This document shows positions 21,151-32,820 of a stretch of 64,000 nucleotides of DNA, one piece after another. The stretch comes from Armigeres subalbatus (Eukaryota > Arthropoda > Insecta > Diptera > Culicidae). How positions within the stretch are numbered: the stretch's first letter is position 1; each line of letters starts with the position of its first letter. The position numbers and the translations under genes were made by a program. Location of the stretch: NCBI RefSeq assembly GCF_024139115.2, contig NC_085141.1, positions 133,237,822 to 133,301,821 on the forward strand, given 5' to 3'. The notes beneath the pieces were generated by a model. It was not told the origin of the DNA. It did not search any database and saw only the letters and a list, made by a program, of their open reading frames with translations.

Positions 21151-22260
21151 ACTACTTTCTTTCGATAGTAGAAGCGATTGAGTTAATGTTTAGCATTTTC
21201 TAAATTATTCGCTTTCGGTCAACTTCGTGCAGTTATTTCACTGAATGACACATTGAAAGTAAACAATGTTACGATAGTTGGGCATAGCTGTCTATGATCA
21301 TTTACTAGGAAAATATCCGCTCAATGCGGTTTGAATTTTCCACTAATCCAAATTTTTCTTGCAACGCGTAATAATGACAAAATTATTTAACTCAGAATGT
21401 GTGCTTGTAATAGAGCTTCTTGTAATCACAAACACGACGATGATCTTTTTGGACACAATTATACATAGAAATATGGTCACAAACATGAAATTTAAAAAAT
21501 ATATGTTTGCATCTCTCATATACTTAGTGGCTCCAAAAACGAATTCTTGATAGGAGGCCCGGAGGGGGGGGGGGTGTTATGAAATGATGAATAGAGGTGA
21601 TGTCTTTATATGCGTGTACCAGTACTGAATAAACACATAAGGTGGTCCAGTAACGGAAGATTCGTGGGTCCCCGATTGCTTATTTCTAAAATTAATGAAT
21701 GGCTTCTGCTCAAAAATGTATGAGGTGCTGAATCGTGTATGTTAACCTTCGAAAAAATCGTTAAACCACCGTGAGACTTTTAGAGAACACATGCTAACAA
21801 GCAGCCATGTCAACTTCAAACATATTTGGAAAGACAATATTTTTTTTGAATGCCCCGATAAAAATATTGCAATGTTCTACTTGAATAAAATGCAGAATAT
21901 CAGAATACCTACATCACTATTTTAAAAATGAGTTAAAAATGATCCAATTATGAACGATAACTTTTTCTCACTGCATTAGGCGACAGCTCAGTAGCTGGTG
22001 GATTTGTGTTGCACAGATATCAATTAGGTATGAGCACAATTTACGGGCGCTAGAATAAGGGGTAATAAGTTGATCTACATCATTTACGTTCAAAATTAAT
22101 TATTAAAAGTTGAAATTCAAATTTCAAGTTTAATAACTCGAAGGTGGATACAAATATTTCGTAACGTAATTATTTTCCAAGGCAAAATTTATTTGAATCT
22201 GAGATAGGTTCACGGCCACCGGAGAATTTATGATCTAAAATGGAATGCCAGCAACCGGCA
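21151..22260. other. No gene recognised
   Basis: AT-rich DNA with only short chance frames. A run of 11 or more G lies near 21563-21575. Confidence 0.45.
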
Positions 22261-22264
22261 CCAA

Positions 22265-23330
22265 AGCAAAAACAGAATTATGTAGGGGGAGACCCCCAGT
22301 GCCGGAATCATTAGCCATTTAACGATAAACTCTCTAATTATCCGGATTATCTTCACTTGTATACCATATACACAAAATATTGAACACGTTTTTGGACGAT
22401 GTATTTTGATGTTGAATTTTGGTGAAAATTTTCACGGTTCAGAAAAGTGTCTCCTAGTACCGGACACTATTGCATCATGTTCAAATATGATCAAGTTCCT
22501 GTTACATGAGTAAAGACATCATTAAGAATAGTAATATTTCTCACTTGCTTTAAGTTGTAGATATCAACACGTGTTAGTAGAGTTTATTTGACTCTCTAGC
22601 TAAATTTCTTATATCCGATTCAAAATTCCCACCATTTTCAATTACATGTTCAAAATTTGTTTCTGCATATTTCTGTGGCTTTCTGAAACCTTAGCAAGAA
22701 AAAACAATTGAATTGAAGTAAGTTTAACAAAACAGGTGCAAAGAATGGCTATTTGATCACATAAAAAACTCAGTGTCCGGGCCCGGGGGACAGCTACCGG
22801 ATACAAAAATTGATTTTGCACCACATACTAAGCAGTTTTTATAACTTTTCCTTCTTTTCCACATTTTCTTCTTTTTCGCGTCAGTATAGATGCCGCACTT
22901 TAAACATCTTGTATGTAGAAAAGACTTGATCTATTGGCGCAAATATATGGTTTCTTACCCCATTCTCGTCATAAGATGCGTAGAACTGGTTTTACTGTCA
23001 TAAATAAATATACAAGTCTTGAGCACATTTGTGACATGTTTTCACCGATGAACACAAATGACGAAAAAGTTATAACAAAACAAATGCGGCGGAAAAATTC
23101 GGCCAACCATTCCCAGGGCTGGGGTAGGTTGACCGAGTTTTTTAAAATAAGTAAAACACATCAAATCAATCAGTGGGCAATGTTTAGAAGTGGGAAAAAT
23201 GTCCTGTAATTTTTGGGCACGTAAAAAAATCTTAACTCTTTACTTTTTGGTCTTTTTAACCTTTCCGTCCCAGATGTCTGTTTTTAAGGGCTTTCAAAAA
23301 TCTAAACTGCTGTAAAAACCGCATTTCTTG
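22265..23330. other. Degenerate repeat DNA, no gene
   Basis: GGGGGAGACCCCCAGTGCCGG at about 22287 and GTGTCCGGGCCCGGGGGACA at about 22772 look like eroded inverted ends of a DNA element (about 500 bases). The frame at 22934-23209 is unrecognised. Confidence 0.3.
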
Positions 23331-23339
23331 ACCGATTAC

Positions 23340-24470
23340 TTCGCAACAAGTTGCATTCCATCAGGGGGTAGGTAGGTATTCCAAACTAAGGCCGGAGTGA
23401 CCTGTGCTGCACATAAAAGTCTTCTCCATTCAGCTCGGTCCATGGCTGCACTTCGCCAACCACGCAGTCTGCGGAGGGTCCGCAAATCGTCCTCCACCTG
23501 ATCGATCCACCTTGCCCGCTGTGTACCTCGCCTTCTTATTCCCGTCGGATCGTTGTCGAGAACCATTTTCACCGAATGGTCACCTTCATTTGTCCGACAT
23601 TCTGGCTACGTGCCCTGCCCACCGCAGTCTTCCGATTTTCGCGGTGTGAACGATGGATGGTTCTCCCAACAGCAGATGCAACTCGTGGTTCATTCGCCTC
23701 CTCCACGTACCGTCCGCCATCTGCACCCCACCATAGATGGTACGCAACACTTTCCTTTCGAAAACTCCCAGTGCGCGTTGGTCCTCCACGAGCATCGTCC
23801 AGGTCTCGTGTCCTTAGAGAACTACCGGTCTTATAAGCGTTTTGTAAATAGTCAGCTTGGTACGGCGGCGAACTCTATTCGATCGGAGCGTCTTGCGGAG
23901 TCGATTTCGTCACCACCGATAGAAACTCGTGGTGAATGGCTTACATTGACCTCTCTTGAGCCTCTTCCTATCATGTACTTCGTTTTCGACGTGTTGATGA
24001 CTATTCCAATCCGTTTAGCTTCGCTTTTCAGTCTGATGTAGGCTTCCTCCATCCTCTCAAAGTTACGTGCCATGATATCAATGTCGTCGACGAAACCAAA
24101 TAACTGGACGGACTTTGTGAAAATCGTACCACTCGTATCAATCCCTGCCTTTCGTATAACTCCCTCCAAAGCGATGTTGAATAGCAGACACGAAAGACCA
24201 TCACCTTGCCGTAGCCCTCTACGCGTTTCGAAGGGACTCGAGAATGCCCCTGAAACTCGAACTACGCACATCACCCCATCCATCGTCGCCTTGATCAACC
24301 GTATCAGTTTATCCGGAAATCCGTTTTCGTGCATTAACTGCCATAGCTGGTCTCGATCGATTGTATCATATGCGGCTTTGAAGTCGATAAATAGATGATG
24401 TGTGGGCACGTTGTATTCGCGGCATTTCTGCAATACCTGACGTATGGCATTCCATCCGGATGGATCCCAA
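23340..24470 (-). pseudogene. LINE reverse transcriptase, 5'-truncated
   Basis: The main minus-strand frame, 24433-23852, has RT motifs in order: HLFIDFKAAYDTIDRDQLW (motif A with its catalytic Asp), GLRQGDGLSCLLFNIALEG (motif B) and FGFVDDIDIM (motif C, VDD). Frameshifts lead to the C-terminal parts at 23795-23586 (RALGVFERKVLRTIYGG, then LRWAGHVARM) and 23572-23336 (RRRGTQRARWIDQVEDDL). The endonuclease is missing. Copies with the same C-terminal motifs occur at 24830-25375 and 44660-47369. The clade is uncertain; it resembles RTE-type insect elements. Non-functional. Confidence 0.8.
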
Positions 24471-24654
24471 TTTTCGATTTATATTGGTTTCGAGCCTATC
24501 CACAATACGGTTCCAGAATTATTCCAGATTCCGCTGGAGTCAGTTTTCCCCGGAATAAGTCGCTATTTACAAATTCAATGTGTCATAAAGGCATCGAAGT
24601 AAAAAATGTGCACAAGTGTCCGGGATATGAATCACCGTACTAGTGTTACAACAT

Positions 24655-24720
24655 TTCTGATTAATGTTGTAACATTTAGAATTATGTTGTAACAACTATT
24701 TATTAGATTAACTTTGATAT
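24655..24720. repeat. Short ATGTTGTAACA repeats
   Basis: GTTACAACAT and ATGTTGTAACA occur in both orientations three to four times within about 60 bases. Function unknown. Confidence 0.5.
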
Positions 24721-24829
24721 TTTGTTAATGTATAACTCTATTGAAATAATAATTGATGACATAATGTGAAATAATAATTGATTTTGTTTTTCCTCAAAGG
24801 CGACGTTAGTTTTACTGTTCACGTTGTTT

Positions 24830-25375
24830 TCCTTTCATTTCATTTATTTAGCTTACATCTGAACACATAACACTGAATCAAAAATTTGACGCTACAATAG
24901 CCAACAATACACGGTTCGAGGCCGTATCTCTTCGTCCTCGAATGCGCCCCACACTCGCCAAGTCGTTCTGTACCTGGTCAGCGCACCTCGCTCGCTGCGC
25001 TCCACGCCATCTCAAACCTGATCTCAAACCGGATCAGAAGAGAAAGCCATCTTTTCAGGGTTGCTATCCGGCATTCTTGCAACATGCCCTGCCCATCGCA
25101 CCATCCCGGCTTTAGCTAACTTCTGGATGCTGGGTTCACCATAGAGCTGGGCGAGCTTGTGGTTCATCATTCGCCGCCACACACCATCTTCTTGCACACC
25201 GCCAAATATAGTCTTAAGCACCCGTCTCTCGAATACTCCGAGTGCTTGCAAGTCCTCCTCGAGCATTGTCCGAGTTTCATGTCCATAGAGGACTACTGGT
25301 CTTATCAGCGTTTTGTACATGACACATTTGGTGCGGTGGTGAATCTTTTTTGACCGCAGTTTCTTCTGGAGCCCA
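24830..25375 (-). pseudogene. LINE 3' fragment, same family as 44.7-47.4 kb
   Basis: Minus-strand frame to 25024 with LQALGVFERRVLKTIFGG and RWAGHVARMPDSNPEKM, the C-terminal half of a LINE ORF2. The 3' flank (ATTTCATTTATTTAGC... on the plus strand, about 24836) matches the 3' end of the copy ending at 47369. Truncated just before the RT core, near 25375, so inactive. Confidence 0.75.
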
Positions 25376-25677
25376 CGTTGTTTTGTTACCATGTTATCTT
25401 GTGTCGTATTGTGTTGAACCACAAGATTTTTATTATTTAGGGTGAAGCACAAGATAGTAGCTTAAACATCTACCATGACAGCATTACGCCTATTTTGCTC
25501 TTATTTGCAAGATTTACAAAAGGGAGCTTCTTATTATGAGCATTTTTCTTGTGTGTATTTACACGTGTTTTTTTTTATTATACACGCTTCGACATGTTGT
25601 ACAACTGTGACCGCGCCCCCAGAAAATTTGGTTCGGTCGAAGTAGAGTTGGACCGTCTGTTGGTAAGTTGTACTATC

Positions 25678-25851
25678 TAAAGGCTACCTTACACCTCGGG
25701 AAAATTTTCCGCCGGATTATGGTCCCGGTGCTTTTTAAATAGGGCAGGGATTTTGATTTTCAGTGCCCAAATCATGAAATCATCGCATATGTAAAAATAC
25801 ATGGGGAAAAAATCCGCGGCTCAAATTCCCGAGGTGTGAAGCTTCCTTAAC
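25678..25851. mobile_element. Small MITE, CTTACACCTCGGGAA ends
   Basis: AAGGCTACCTTACACCTCGG at the left and CCGAGGTGTGAAGCTTCCTT at the right are imperfect inverted ends about 170 bases apart. A shorter relative is at 25973-26042, and a partial one at about 27925-27960. Confidence 0.6.
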
Positions 25852-25972
25852 AGTGTAGGGTAAACAAACAGAAGCATAGATCGAGCATCGAGCATAGAAA
25901 TTCAGCTAGGAGAGTGATATGCCACCTTTTTTTAATAAAAACGTGCCTGAAATTGAATCCACGACCTCCTGC

Positions 25973-26042
25973 TTAAGGCTACCTTACACCTCGGGAATAT
26001 TTTCCGCCGGATTTTGGTCCCCGTGTAAGGTGGCCTTTAAGG
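25973..26042. mobile_element. Truncated relative of the 25678 MITE
   Basis: TTAAGGCTACCTTACACC at the left faces GGTGGCCTTTAA at the right in only 70 bases, with a shared GGGAATATTTTCCGCCGG core. Confidence 0.55.
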
Positions 26043-26280
26043 CAGAAACGGTAGTCACTATACCACCGAGCTCGGCATTTGTTTGATATTCCACAATTTA
26101 TTTCAAACTAAGGCGAAAAATAAATTTACTCTGTCAGCCTAACTTTTGGGTTCAGAAAAATAAATAGTGGGGAAAAGATTATTGAGAGAGAAATATATTG
26201 TCCAGACAGTTTTGGAAAAAAAACAATGCACTTACCCTAGATAATATGATTAATTATTCAAAGTTTGTTTTTATTTCTAG

Positions 26281-27421
26281 TTGATGATTTCTTTGTCTCG
26301 TGCACGTGTTTCAAATAGTGGACCAGAGAAACCCTTCTCTGTGGCACATAATGAAGATGAGACTTCACTGCATAATTACCATTATCCCAATATAATGGAA
26401 AACGATGAAGGTAACTTTATAAAGCAATAGTATGTAAGACAATATTAATTAAATATCAAAATTTGTAGAAAATGAAGTTATCTCAGTACGCCTACTCAAC
26501 AGTCACTTGAAACCGATCTCGGCAGATAATAAACACGATTCATACGAGCATGTACCAGAGTTCTCAGCTGAAAAAGTTGTCAGCAAAACTGATATTAAAA
26601 ATACACTAAGTAACACCATCGAAACGACAACCGTTAGTTTTCAAATGCTAACCACAATGCCACAAAAACCAGAGGACTACTCCTTAGAAAAAGATTGGAT
26701 TCAATCTAGAATCGAAATACCCATATCATCGGAAGAAATGGAAATAGCAACCACGACAACAATACCCAAACCTCAAACAAGCAGTATTACAACTCATATC
26801 CCACCGTTCACGACATCAGTGCTGCCTCCAACAACTCCCAAAGCTCCCTTGGTTTTCGGAAATCGTAGGCGAAAAGCAAGAAATTACAACTACTATGACG
26901 AGCTTCCAGAAGTAGATCTGGACCATATAGATCCAGATGAATTGGAAGAATCCGCTATGAATGGAAAACGATTAAAAGACCTGATTGCTCAGGGATTCAA
27001 ACGCAACAACGTGGAAGATTCAAGTCGTTCTAAAAACCGACGCGCAAAAACGCGTCCAACATCCACGACTACTACCATTTGTCCATGCGCTAAAAGACGC
27101 AAACATCCACCTCCGACCAATGACTATTATGCCTTCGATGACGATAACGACTATAATGACCACTCGGAAAGCATACCTCAACGTCCACCGGTGAAAAAAC
27201 GTCTCATCAATCAGCAAAACCGTTTACCATCTGACGACGACGACGAAGATTACCTGGATGATCTGAATGCGAGCCTAGAGCGGGCCGAACGCGTTCAGGG
27301 TGCACTGGAGCGTATCATGGGAATAGTGACGATTATGTCCCACGTCGACAGTTTTATCCACAAGAAAACCAAACAGTCGATAAGGCGGCTGGCCAAGCTG
27401 TACGAAAGTGTGGAAGAGTGA
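26281..27421 (+). CDS. Thr-rich, probably secreted protein (family unknown)
   Basis: Exons 26281-26410 and 26469-27421 join across a 58-base intron (GAAG|GTAACT...TTGTAG|AA, phase 1) and give 360 residues before the stop. The first exon follows TTATTTCTAG and therefore continues from an upstream exon, probably 19548-19607. Features in order: a polar N-terminal part; a Thr/Pro-rich stretch (IATTTTIPKPQ, TTSVLPPTTPKAP) likely to be O-glycosylated; a basic patch NRRRKARN; an acidic Tyr/Asp-rich part; TTTTICPCAKRRKHPP with the only two cysteines; another acidic run (PSDDDDEDYLDD); and a helical C-terminus SLERAERVQGALERIMG to KLYESVEE. I do not recognise the family. RRRK and KRRK could be dibasic processing sites. 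Polyadenylation signal at 27642. Confidence 0.75.
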
Positions 27422-27641
27422 TTCTAGAGTGAATGCGTTTCCCTAACGCCCGATATTTCTAACGGGACCAATTCCCTGTACATGTACAAATATGAATTTC
27501 TAGGTTAGCCGAGAATTTGTTATGAATCTGATTGAAACTTGATTTTCATGGTTGTCGCGAATTTGTTGCGGTTTTGCCAGTGGGAACAATCGCGGATTTA
27601 CAATTTCCTCTTGCAATAATCGCGATTTACGAATTTTCCTA

Positions 27642-27647
27642 AATAAA
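27642..27647 (+). terminator. Polyadenylation signal
   Basis: AATAAA about 220 bases beyond the stop at 27421, the first good hexamer downstream of that gene. Confidence 0.5.
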
Positions 27648-27659
27648 ATCATACAATAA

Positions 27660-28625
27660 TAGAAATTCACACATTCTTTGATTGTTTTCTACGTATTCGA
27701 CTATGTTTCCATTTTATGCTGCCGCAAAAGCCTCGGATTTATCACTACGTTTAGAGAAACAACACCTTACTTATCATACTTTTCTTGCTAGGCTCGACGA
27801 TAGTCAGAACAAACTTATTGAAATTCGCATTTACGACCGTCGGAACGGAGCTGATGTCGCACGCATGTAGGTACGTCGGTTATTATCAACTCTGTCGTTT
27901 TCACTCGATTTGAGATGCATGGGGAAAAATCCGTAAACAATTTTCCTCAGGTGTGAAGCTAAATACCTACAAACCTACAGGTGGTTTCTTGAGTTTCAAA
28001 CGTTTTCGATCTATTTCCAACAAATTTCCTCCATGATGGCATTGGTAGCATAATTGCATGCCAGTAGTTCCAGCAAGCATGGAGAAATAAACATATTGAT
28101 GGCGGTGTAGTAAAATTTCATGAATGTTTTGTTTTCTTATATGTTCAACATCCTTCATGACCGCGAGCGAGAGAGTACTTAGGCTACCTACAATTTGCTG
28201 TCCTGAAATTTTTATTTCGAAGTTTTTTTGCATGATTTGAAAATGTGTGGGTCAAAAAGAGACCTGCAAGTACACTTAATTACATTACGACGATGGCGTT
28301 GGGTTCCAATAGCAATGCCATGCTTACTCCTGCCAGGACTTGCCTTGAGGACGAGTTGGAACGAAAATCAAAGCTTGTAATTTACTCCGGTTCAGTGGCT
28401 GCGGTTGACATCATCAATCGTATGAAGACAAAGTAACATACAAAGTTTACTTTGCAGATATGTTCTGGGTAGATCTTTACATAGGATATACTCATCTGGT
28501 CACATTACCCAACATGGCGATTTGGCTTGTTTGACACATTGAATCACCATCTTTTTTAATAAAGATAAAAAAAATAAGCGAGATAGCACATCTAGGTCCG
28601 AGCTCTTAACAAACAAAATAAAAAA
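27660..28625. other. Intergenic, weak transposase-like trace
   Basis: Mostly repeat-like AT-rich DNA. The plus-strand frame at 28245-28436 (KLVIYSGSVAAVDIINRMKT) faintly recalls the FYN.TKGGVD..DQM block of piggyBac transposases, too weak to call. Confidence 0.25.
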
Positions 28626-28627
28626 AC

Positions 28628-29060
28628 ATTAATCCGGCGGTGCCTTCCTCGCGCATTTGGAAAATTATGAAGACACATTAGAAAGGTCTAAATAGCATAT
28701 TGGGGGGCTAGATTTCACTATTTCCATCAATTCATATCTGTTTGCGGATATTTGAATGTACTGCAGTAATTTTTGAAAACAAATTTCCATTTTCCTTTTT
28801 TCCAAAAGAAGGACTCTCGACAAAAAAAAACAATATTTTGTTTCTAACTCTACAACGTAATGGCCGATCGCCGCATTCCGCGTCAACTGCAACCTGTTGC
28901 GAACAAATCGAATAATGTTAAGTACCAAAAAGTGTGTCTCACATTTGTGTACACATACACACACATACATACATCTCATCAATGCTCCGAGCCTTCTAAC
29001 CAAACGTTCGGTTTTGGAGTGGTCATATAGCTTTTAGGTATATATCAAATAAAAATAATA
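28628..29060 (+). mobile_element. Retroposon fragment related to 8998-9300
   Basis: Shares a start near AATCCGGCGGTGCCTTCCTC, a CTGCAACCTGTTGCGAACAA block and AAAAAGTGTGTCTCACATTT before an ACAC-rich tail with the repeat at 8998. It continues into GTTTTGGAGTGGTCATATAG. The minus-strand frame at 28665-29003 is a shadow. Confidence 0.5.
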
Positions 29061-29067
29061 AACTCCT

Positions 29068-29700
29068 TTGACGACACCTTGGCTTGGTTTTGATTCAACT
29101 ATTGCAAAGCTTTCTGGTGTACCTTCAGGAAGTCAATCAGAGAAATTGTTCTATGCCGATGATCTCAAAATGTGTTCTGCAACGGCACGCATACCGATAT
29201 CACACGAGGTCGAAGCGCAGACCTTAGAATGGGTTACTACTACGATTAAGAATCTAAGGGTTATGGATACTATATATCGCGGTCTTGGATAGCGAAACGA
29301 ATACCGATGAACACCCTGCTACCAACCACTATTGTGAAGGCTTTTTCGGTAGTACTTGGTTTTCTGAAAATAATTTTCAAATCATTCAGAGATATTTATG
29401 CTTTAAAATCAATCTAATGCTTGGAAATTCATAGTGTGCTTGAGTACGCAGTACAGGTTTGGGCACCGTATCATCAAATGCTATGCGACAGAGTGGAACA
29501 GGTCCAATGGTTGTTTTTGCGATAAAGTCTACGGTTGTTCCCATGGAATGACTCCACTAGGCTCCCTCCCTACGAATAGCGATATATGCCGATCGGCTTA
29601 GACACTTTACATCTTCTAGAAGATGCTCCAATGAGCATTCCGTTTCGATTTACTGAGCGAGAACATCGATTGCTCTAAAGAAGCTGAATTTTCATGCCAC
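29068..29700 (+). pseudogene. Jockey/CR1-like LINE fragment
   Basis: AKLSGVPSGSQSEKLFYADD fuses RT motif B (GVP.GS) directly to motif C (YADD), so the residues normally between them are deleted. Downstream, around 29438-29520, LEYAVQVWAPYHQMLCDRVE matches the conserved C-terminal region after RT, with stops soon after. Inactive. Confidence 0.6.
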
Positions 29701-30400
29701 GTTTCGTCATTTTAGACATTAAACACCTCTTGTTTATACCAACACATTGAACATTCTAAGAACATCCCAACCCTCTTGGATTGACCGTTGCCGCATATAT
29801 TTTAATGAAATAAACGACAAGTTTGATTTTTATATCAAAAAGACGACATTCAGAACTAGATTAAAATAATTATTTTAAGCTTCAGTCCATGCAACATATA
29901 GGGTAGAAGACGTAGAATAATTAAATATCTTCTTCAATCAAGTGATTATCATACAAATTTAATCACGCGTAGATTAGTTACCCTGTGTTCTACTACCGCT
30001 GTCATACGTATAACAGTTGTTGAATGACATGCTCATATGTGAGGATGTGGTGCCTCCTAGTGCCCGATACTGTAACAACAGTTGAATGTCGAGATGAACG
30101 CACGGTTTATTTTACAGGGTAGATAGGATTTTATGGCCGGTTGTTTCATTTATGATTATTCTACGTCTCGCATGGGGCGTTTCAAATGAATTGTCGATAA
30201 CTCCGATTTGAACTTGAGCAAGGATTGGGTTTTTGGGGGTATCGAGATTATTACATATCTTGAATCTATTATAAAAACTTAGCAAAAATCCAAAATTTCA
30301 TGCAATTTGGTGCACGGGAACTATTTAAAATCAATTTCGAAAAGCCTAATAATTTTGCGTCTTGAACACCCCTAACTTGATTTTACTATGGGCCGGGCTG
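29701..30400. other. No gene recognised
   Basis: AT-rich sequence, probably degraded LINE and repeat DNA. Nothing specific seen. Confidence 0.35.
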
Positions 30401-30404
30401 TCAA

Positions 30405-30560
30405 GTTACTGTCATACATACATACGCACCTACAGACATCACCTCAGTTCGTTGAGCTGAGTCGATTGGTATATAACACTATGGGTCTCCGGGGCTCCTA
30501 TCAAAAGTTCATTTTTGGAGTGATGTGATCATATAGCGTTTCGGTACAACTTTGTTGTAC
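30405..30560 (+). mobile_element. LINE-type 3' tail ending GAGAAAGGCAAAA
   Basis: Reads GAGTCGATTGGTATATAACA, CTATGGGTCTCCGGGGCTCC, GATCATATAGCGTTTCGGTA and GTACGAGAAAGGCAAAA, an end I recognise from abundant Aedes retroposons. CATACATACGCACCTACAGA lies upstream, as at 11.66 kb. Confidence 0.55.
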
Positions 30561-30627
30561 GAGAAAGGCAAAAGTGTAAAAATACTCAAAGACGAATTGT
30601 AAACCAGATATTATGAGCAGAAATTGC

Positions 30628-30776
30628 AAAATAGTAGTTACACTCGTTGCAAAACTCGATTTTTTCAGCACTCGTAGTATTTATCCAACTCGGCAAGCTT
30701 CGTTGGATAAACGTACAACTCGTTCTGAAAAAATCATCTTTTTGCAACTTGTTACACAAACTACTATTATGCAACT
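30628..30776. repeat. Imperfect inverted repeat
   Basis: AATAGTAGTTACACTCGTTG and, near 30750-30776, TTGTTACACAAACTACTATT mirror each other, with further pairing of GATTTTTTCAG against CTGAAAAAATC. A block at 30843-30885 repeats the sequence at 30592-30634. Confidence 0.5.
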
Positions 30777-30799
30777 CATTTGAGTTGCATAATGGTCAT

Positions 30800-31715
30800 T
30801 AAAGCACCCATTTCATTGGTATGGAAAAGTAGGCCGTTTTATCACTCAAGGGCGAACTATAAACCAGGTATTATGATCAGGAATTACAAAAATTATTTTT
30901 AACTTTCATCCTTTACTTTCGATTTATTAGACGAATTATACGAAAATTGTTTTCCATTAAACCTGTTCTAACAGATTTTTGTCTCATTCTCTTATTTTCA
31001 AATATACTTACAAATTTTTGAAGGATGGCAGGTCAAGACCTGGTCAAGACATATTATTATCAAAAATGGGTTAATAAGATCAAAAGGAAAAGGTACTTCC
31101 ATAGCATAGTGAGCTCGAACGGAATGGACACTAATGGTTTTGTATTGTCACGAATATTACTTCTATCAAACTCAACTCTCATTCTCATTTCAAGTTGTTC
31201 ACACATTACGTAACGCAAAAATCTGAATTCCCATCTTCACTTATAGCGTTGTGATCTGTTCACAAGTTACAAAAGGTAATAGACAATTATGAGCTTTTTA
31301 GTGGAATGTACAACTCGTTGTACAAATTACTATTAAATCTACTCCGAACAAACGATTATGGTGCTGCTAGTTTAAACATGTCTTAAACATAAAAATACGT
31401 ATCAAAGAGAAACCAGCCCTGTTGAGAATATCTGTTTGTTTTCTAGGGGCAAACTTTTTGCCGGTTTTTGGCTCCAATGTGTTTTAAAGTGAGCTGAATA
31501 TTGTTTTTTACCGAAATTTAAATACCAAAAATGATATACCAAGCGAAATAAATACATTGGAAATTTTTCTGTCTAAAACCAGCAAGTGCATAATTCCGCT
31601 AACAGGGAGACAACTATTGATAATGTTACCCTATTGCCTACTTTTACTTCCTTTTGCAATAGGTGCTTGTAAGAGCCAATAATTATATTGAAGTGAGCCC
31701 TTCGCCAAGGCCTAT
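30800..31715. other. No gene recognised
   Basis: AT-rich. The GAGCTTTTTAGTGGAATGT motif at about 31291 is the one preceding family P palindromes elsewhere in the window. The frame at 31025-31213 is not convincing. Confidence 0.4.
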
Positions 31716-31723
31716 TTTGAGTA

Positions 31724-31938
31724 CCGCCATCGGGGGTGATAATGGGTCTGGGGGTGACAATGGGTCATAGCTCTCACCGGCAGCCTGTGGGTCGTAGAGC
31801 AAAATCTTTCAAAATGCTCTCTTATATCTTAGTCTTCTTGCCCTCAGACACATTTAATCCATTCTACAAGCATTCTAAATAGTTGAAACAGTGACCCATT
31901 CTCACCCCCATTTGACCCATTGTCACCCCCGACGACGG
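31724..31938. mobile_element. MITE of the TGGGTCA family, copy 1
   Basis: 215 bases between TA at 31722-31723 and 31939-31940. Ends CCGCCATCGGGGGTGA and inverted CCGTCGTCGGGGGTGA. Internal repeats of ATGGGTC. An opposite-orientation copy is at 44449-44643. Confidence 0.75.
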
Positions 31939-31940
31939 TA

Positions 31941-32590
31941 CCTATAGAAACATATTTTCAGGTCTATTTTCAGGTGAAATGAATTAGTGATATTTTGTCT
32001 GCCTTATCGGTTACCGAGAATTTTCCGGAACCGTTATTTTTATAAGAGTGATTACAACTCATTTTTAATTCATTGTTTGAAAATCATTCCGATTCTAGCT
32101 TTTCCAAGACGATTCCCTCAAGGACTATGAACATCTATAATCAATCGTTTGACCAATTTACAATTTCCCACATATTTCAATAATTTCTTATTATTCCAGA
32201 AATCCCGGGATATCCAGGACAACCACAAATCACTCATGAAGATTTAAAAAAGCTAATAACTTTCTTCAAGTTTGCTTGAAAAGTAGGAGTCACTTTACGA
32301 TTTACGTACATGTAAGTTAAAATGTGTAAATCATTCAGTACGCGCTATTAACAGAATCAAACCGACTTCTATACAGAATTTTATGAGAGCCGGTCACCTG
32401 CTGAATGGGTGTACCGACATAGATCTTATCTTTTCGATCTTAGTCAATTGCTCTAAAAAGCAAATTCTACATTCCGATGAGAAAATCAGTCCACGCTTAA
32501 TTCAAGTATTCTGAAACTCACAATATATGAAATAGCCCAAGTAACCAAGGAGCTATATATGCTTGCAAATAATACAGCCATTAAAGTTGA
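31941..32590. other. No gene recognised
   Basis: AT-rich, only chance open frames. Confidence 0.4.
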
Positions 32591-32591
32591 C

Positions 32592-32820
32592 TTAAGGTCA
32601 CACCTGACGGAATCCAAGATTAAAAGTGCTCGCGTTTTCGGGGGCACACCACTCGCTTCAGAGGCGGCGCACAACTGTCATTTTTGTTGATTTAGCTTTG
32701 CTGCGTCGCAGCATGCGTGAAATAATAAAAATGACAGTTGTGCGTTGCTTCCGTATCGAGTGGTGTGCCCCCGAAAACGCGAGCACTTTTAATCTTGGAT
32801 CCCGTCAGGAGTGACCTTAA
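32592..32820. repeat. Foldback MITE, TTAAGGTCAC ends
   Basis: TTAAGGTCACACCTGACGG at the left mirrors CCCGTCAGGAGTGACCTTAA at the right. Arms of about 90 bases share GTGCTCGCGTTTTCGGGGGC and AACTGTCATTTTT. Short frames on each strand come from the palindrome. Confidence 0.75.

Noticed and set aside
23404..24398. Plus-strand frames of 81-162 codons
   Set aside because: They are antisense to a LINE reverse transcriptase with clear motifs on the minus strand.
28245..28436. piggyBac transposase fragment
   Set aside because: Likeness is limited to a few residues; no flanking motifs or TTAA ends were found.
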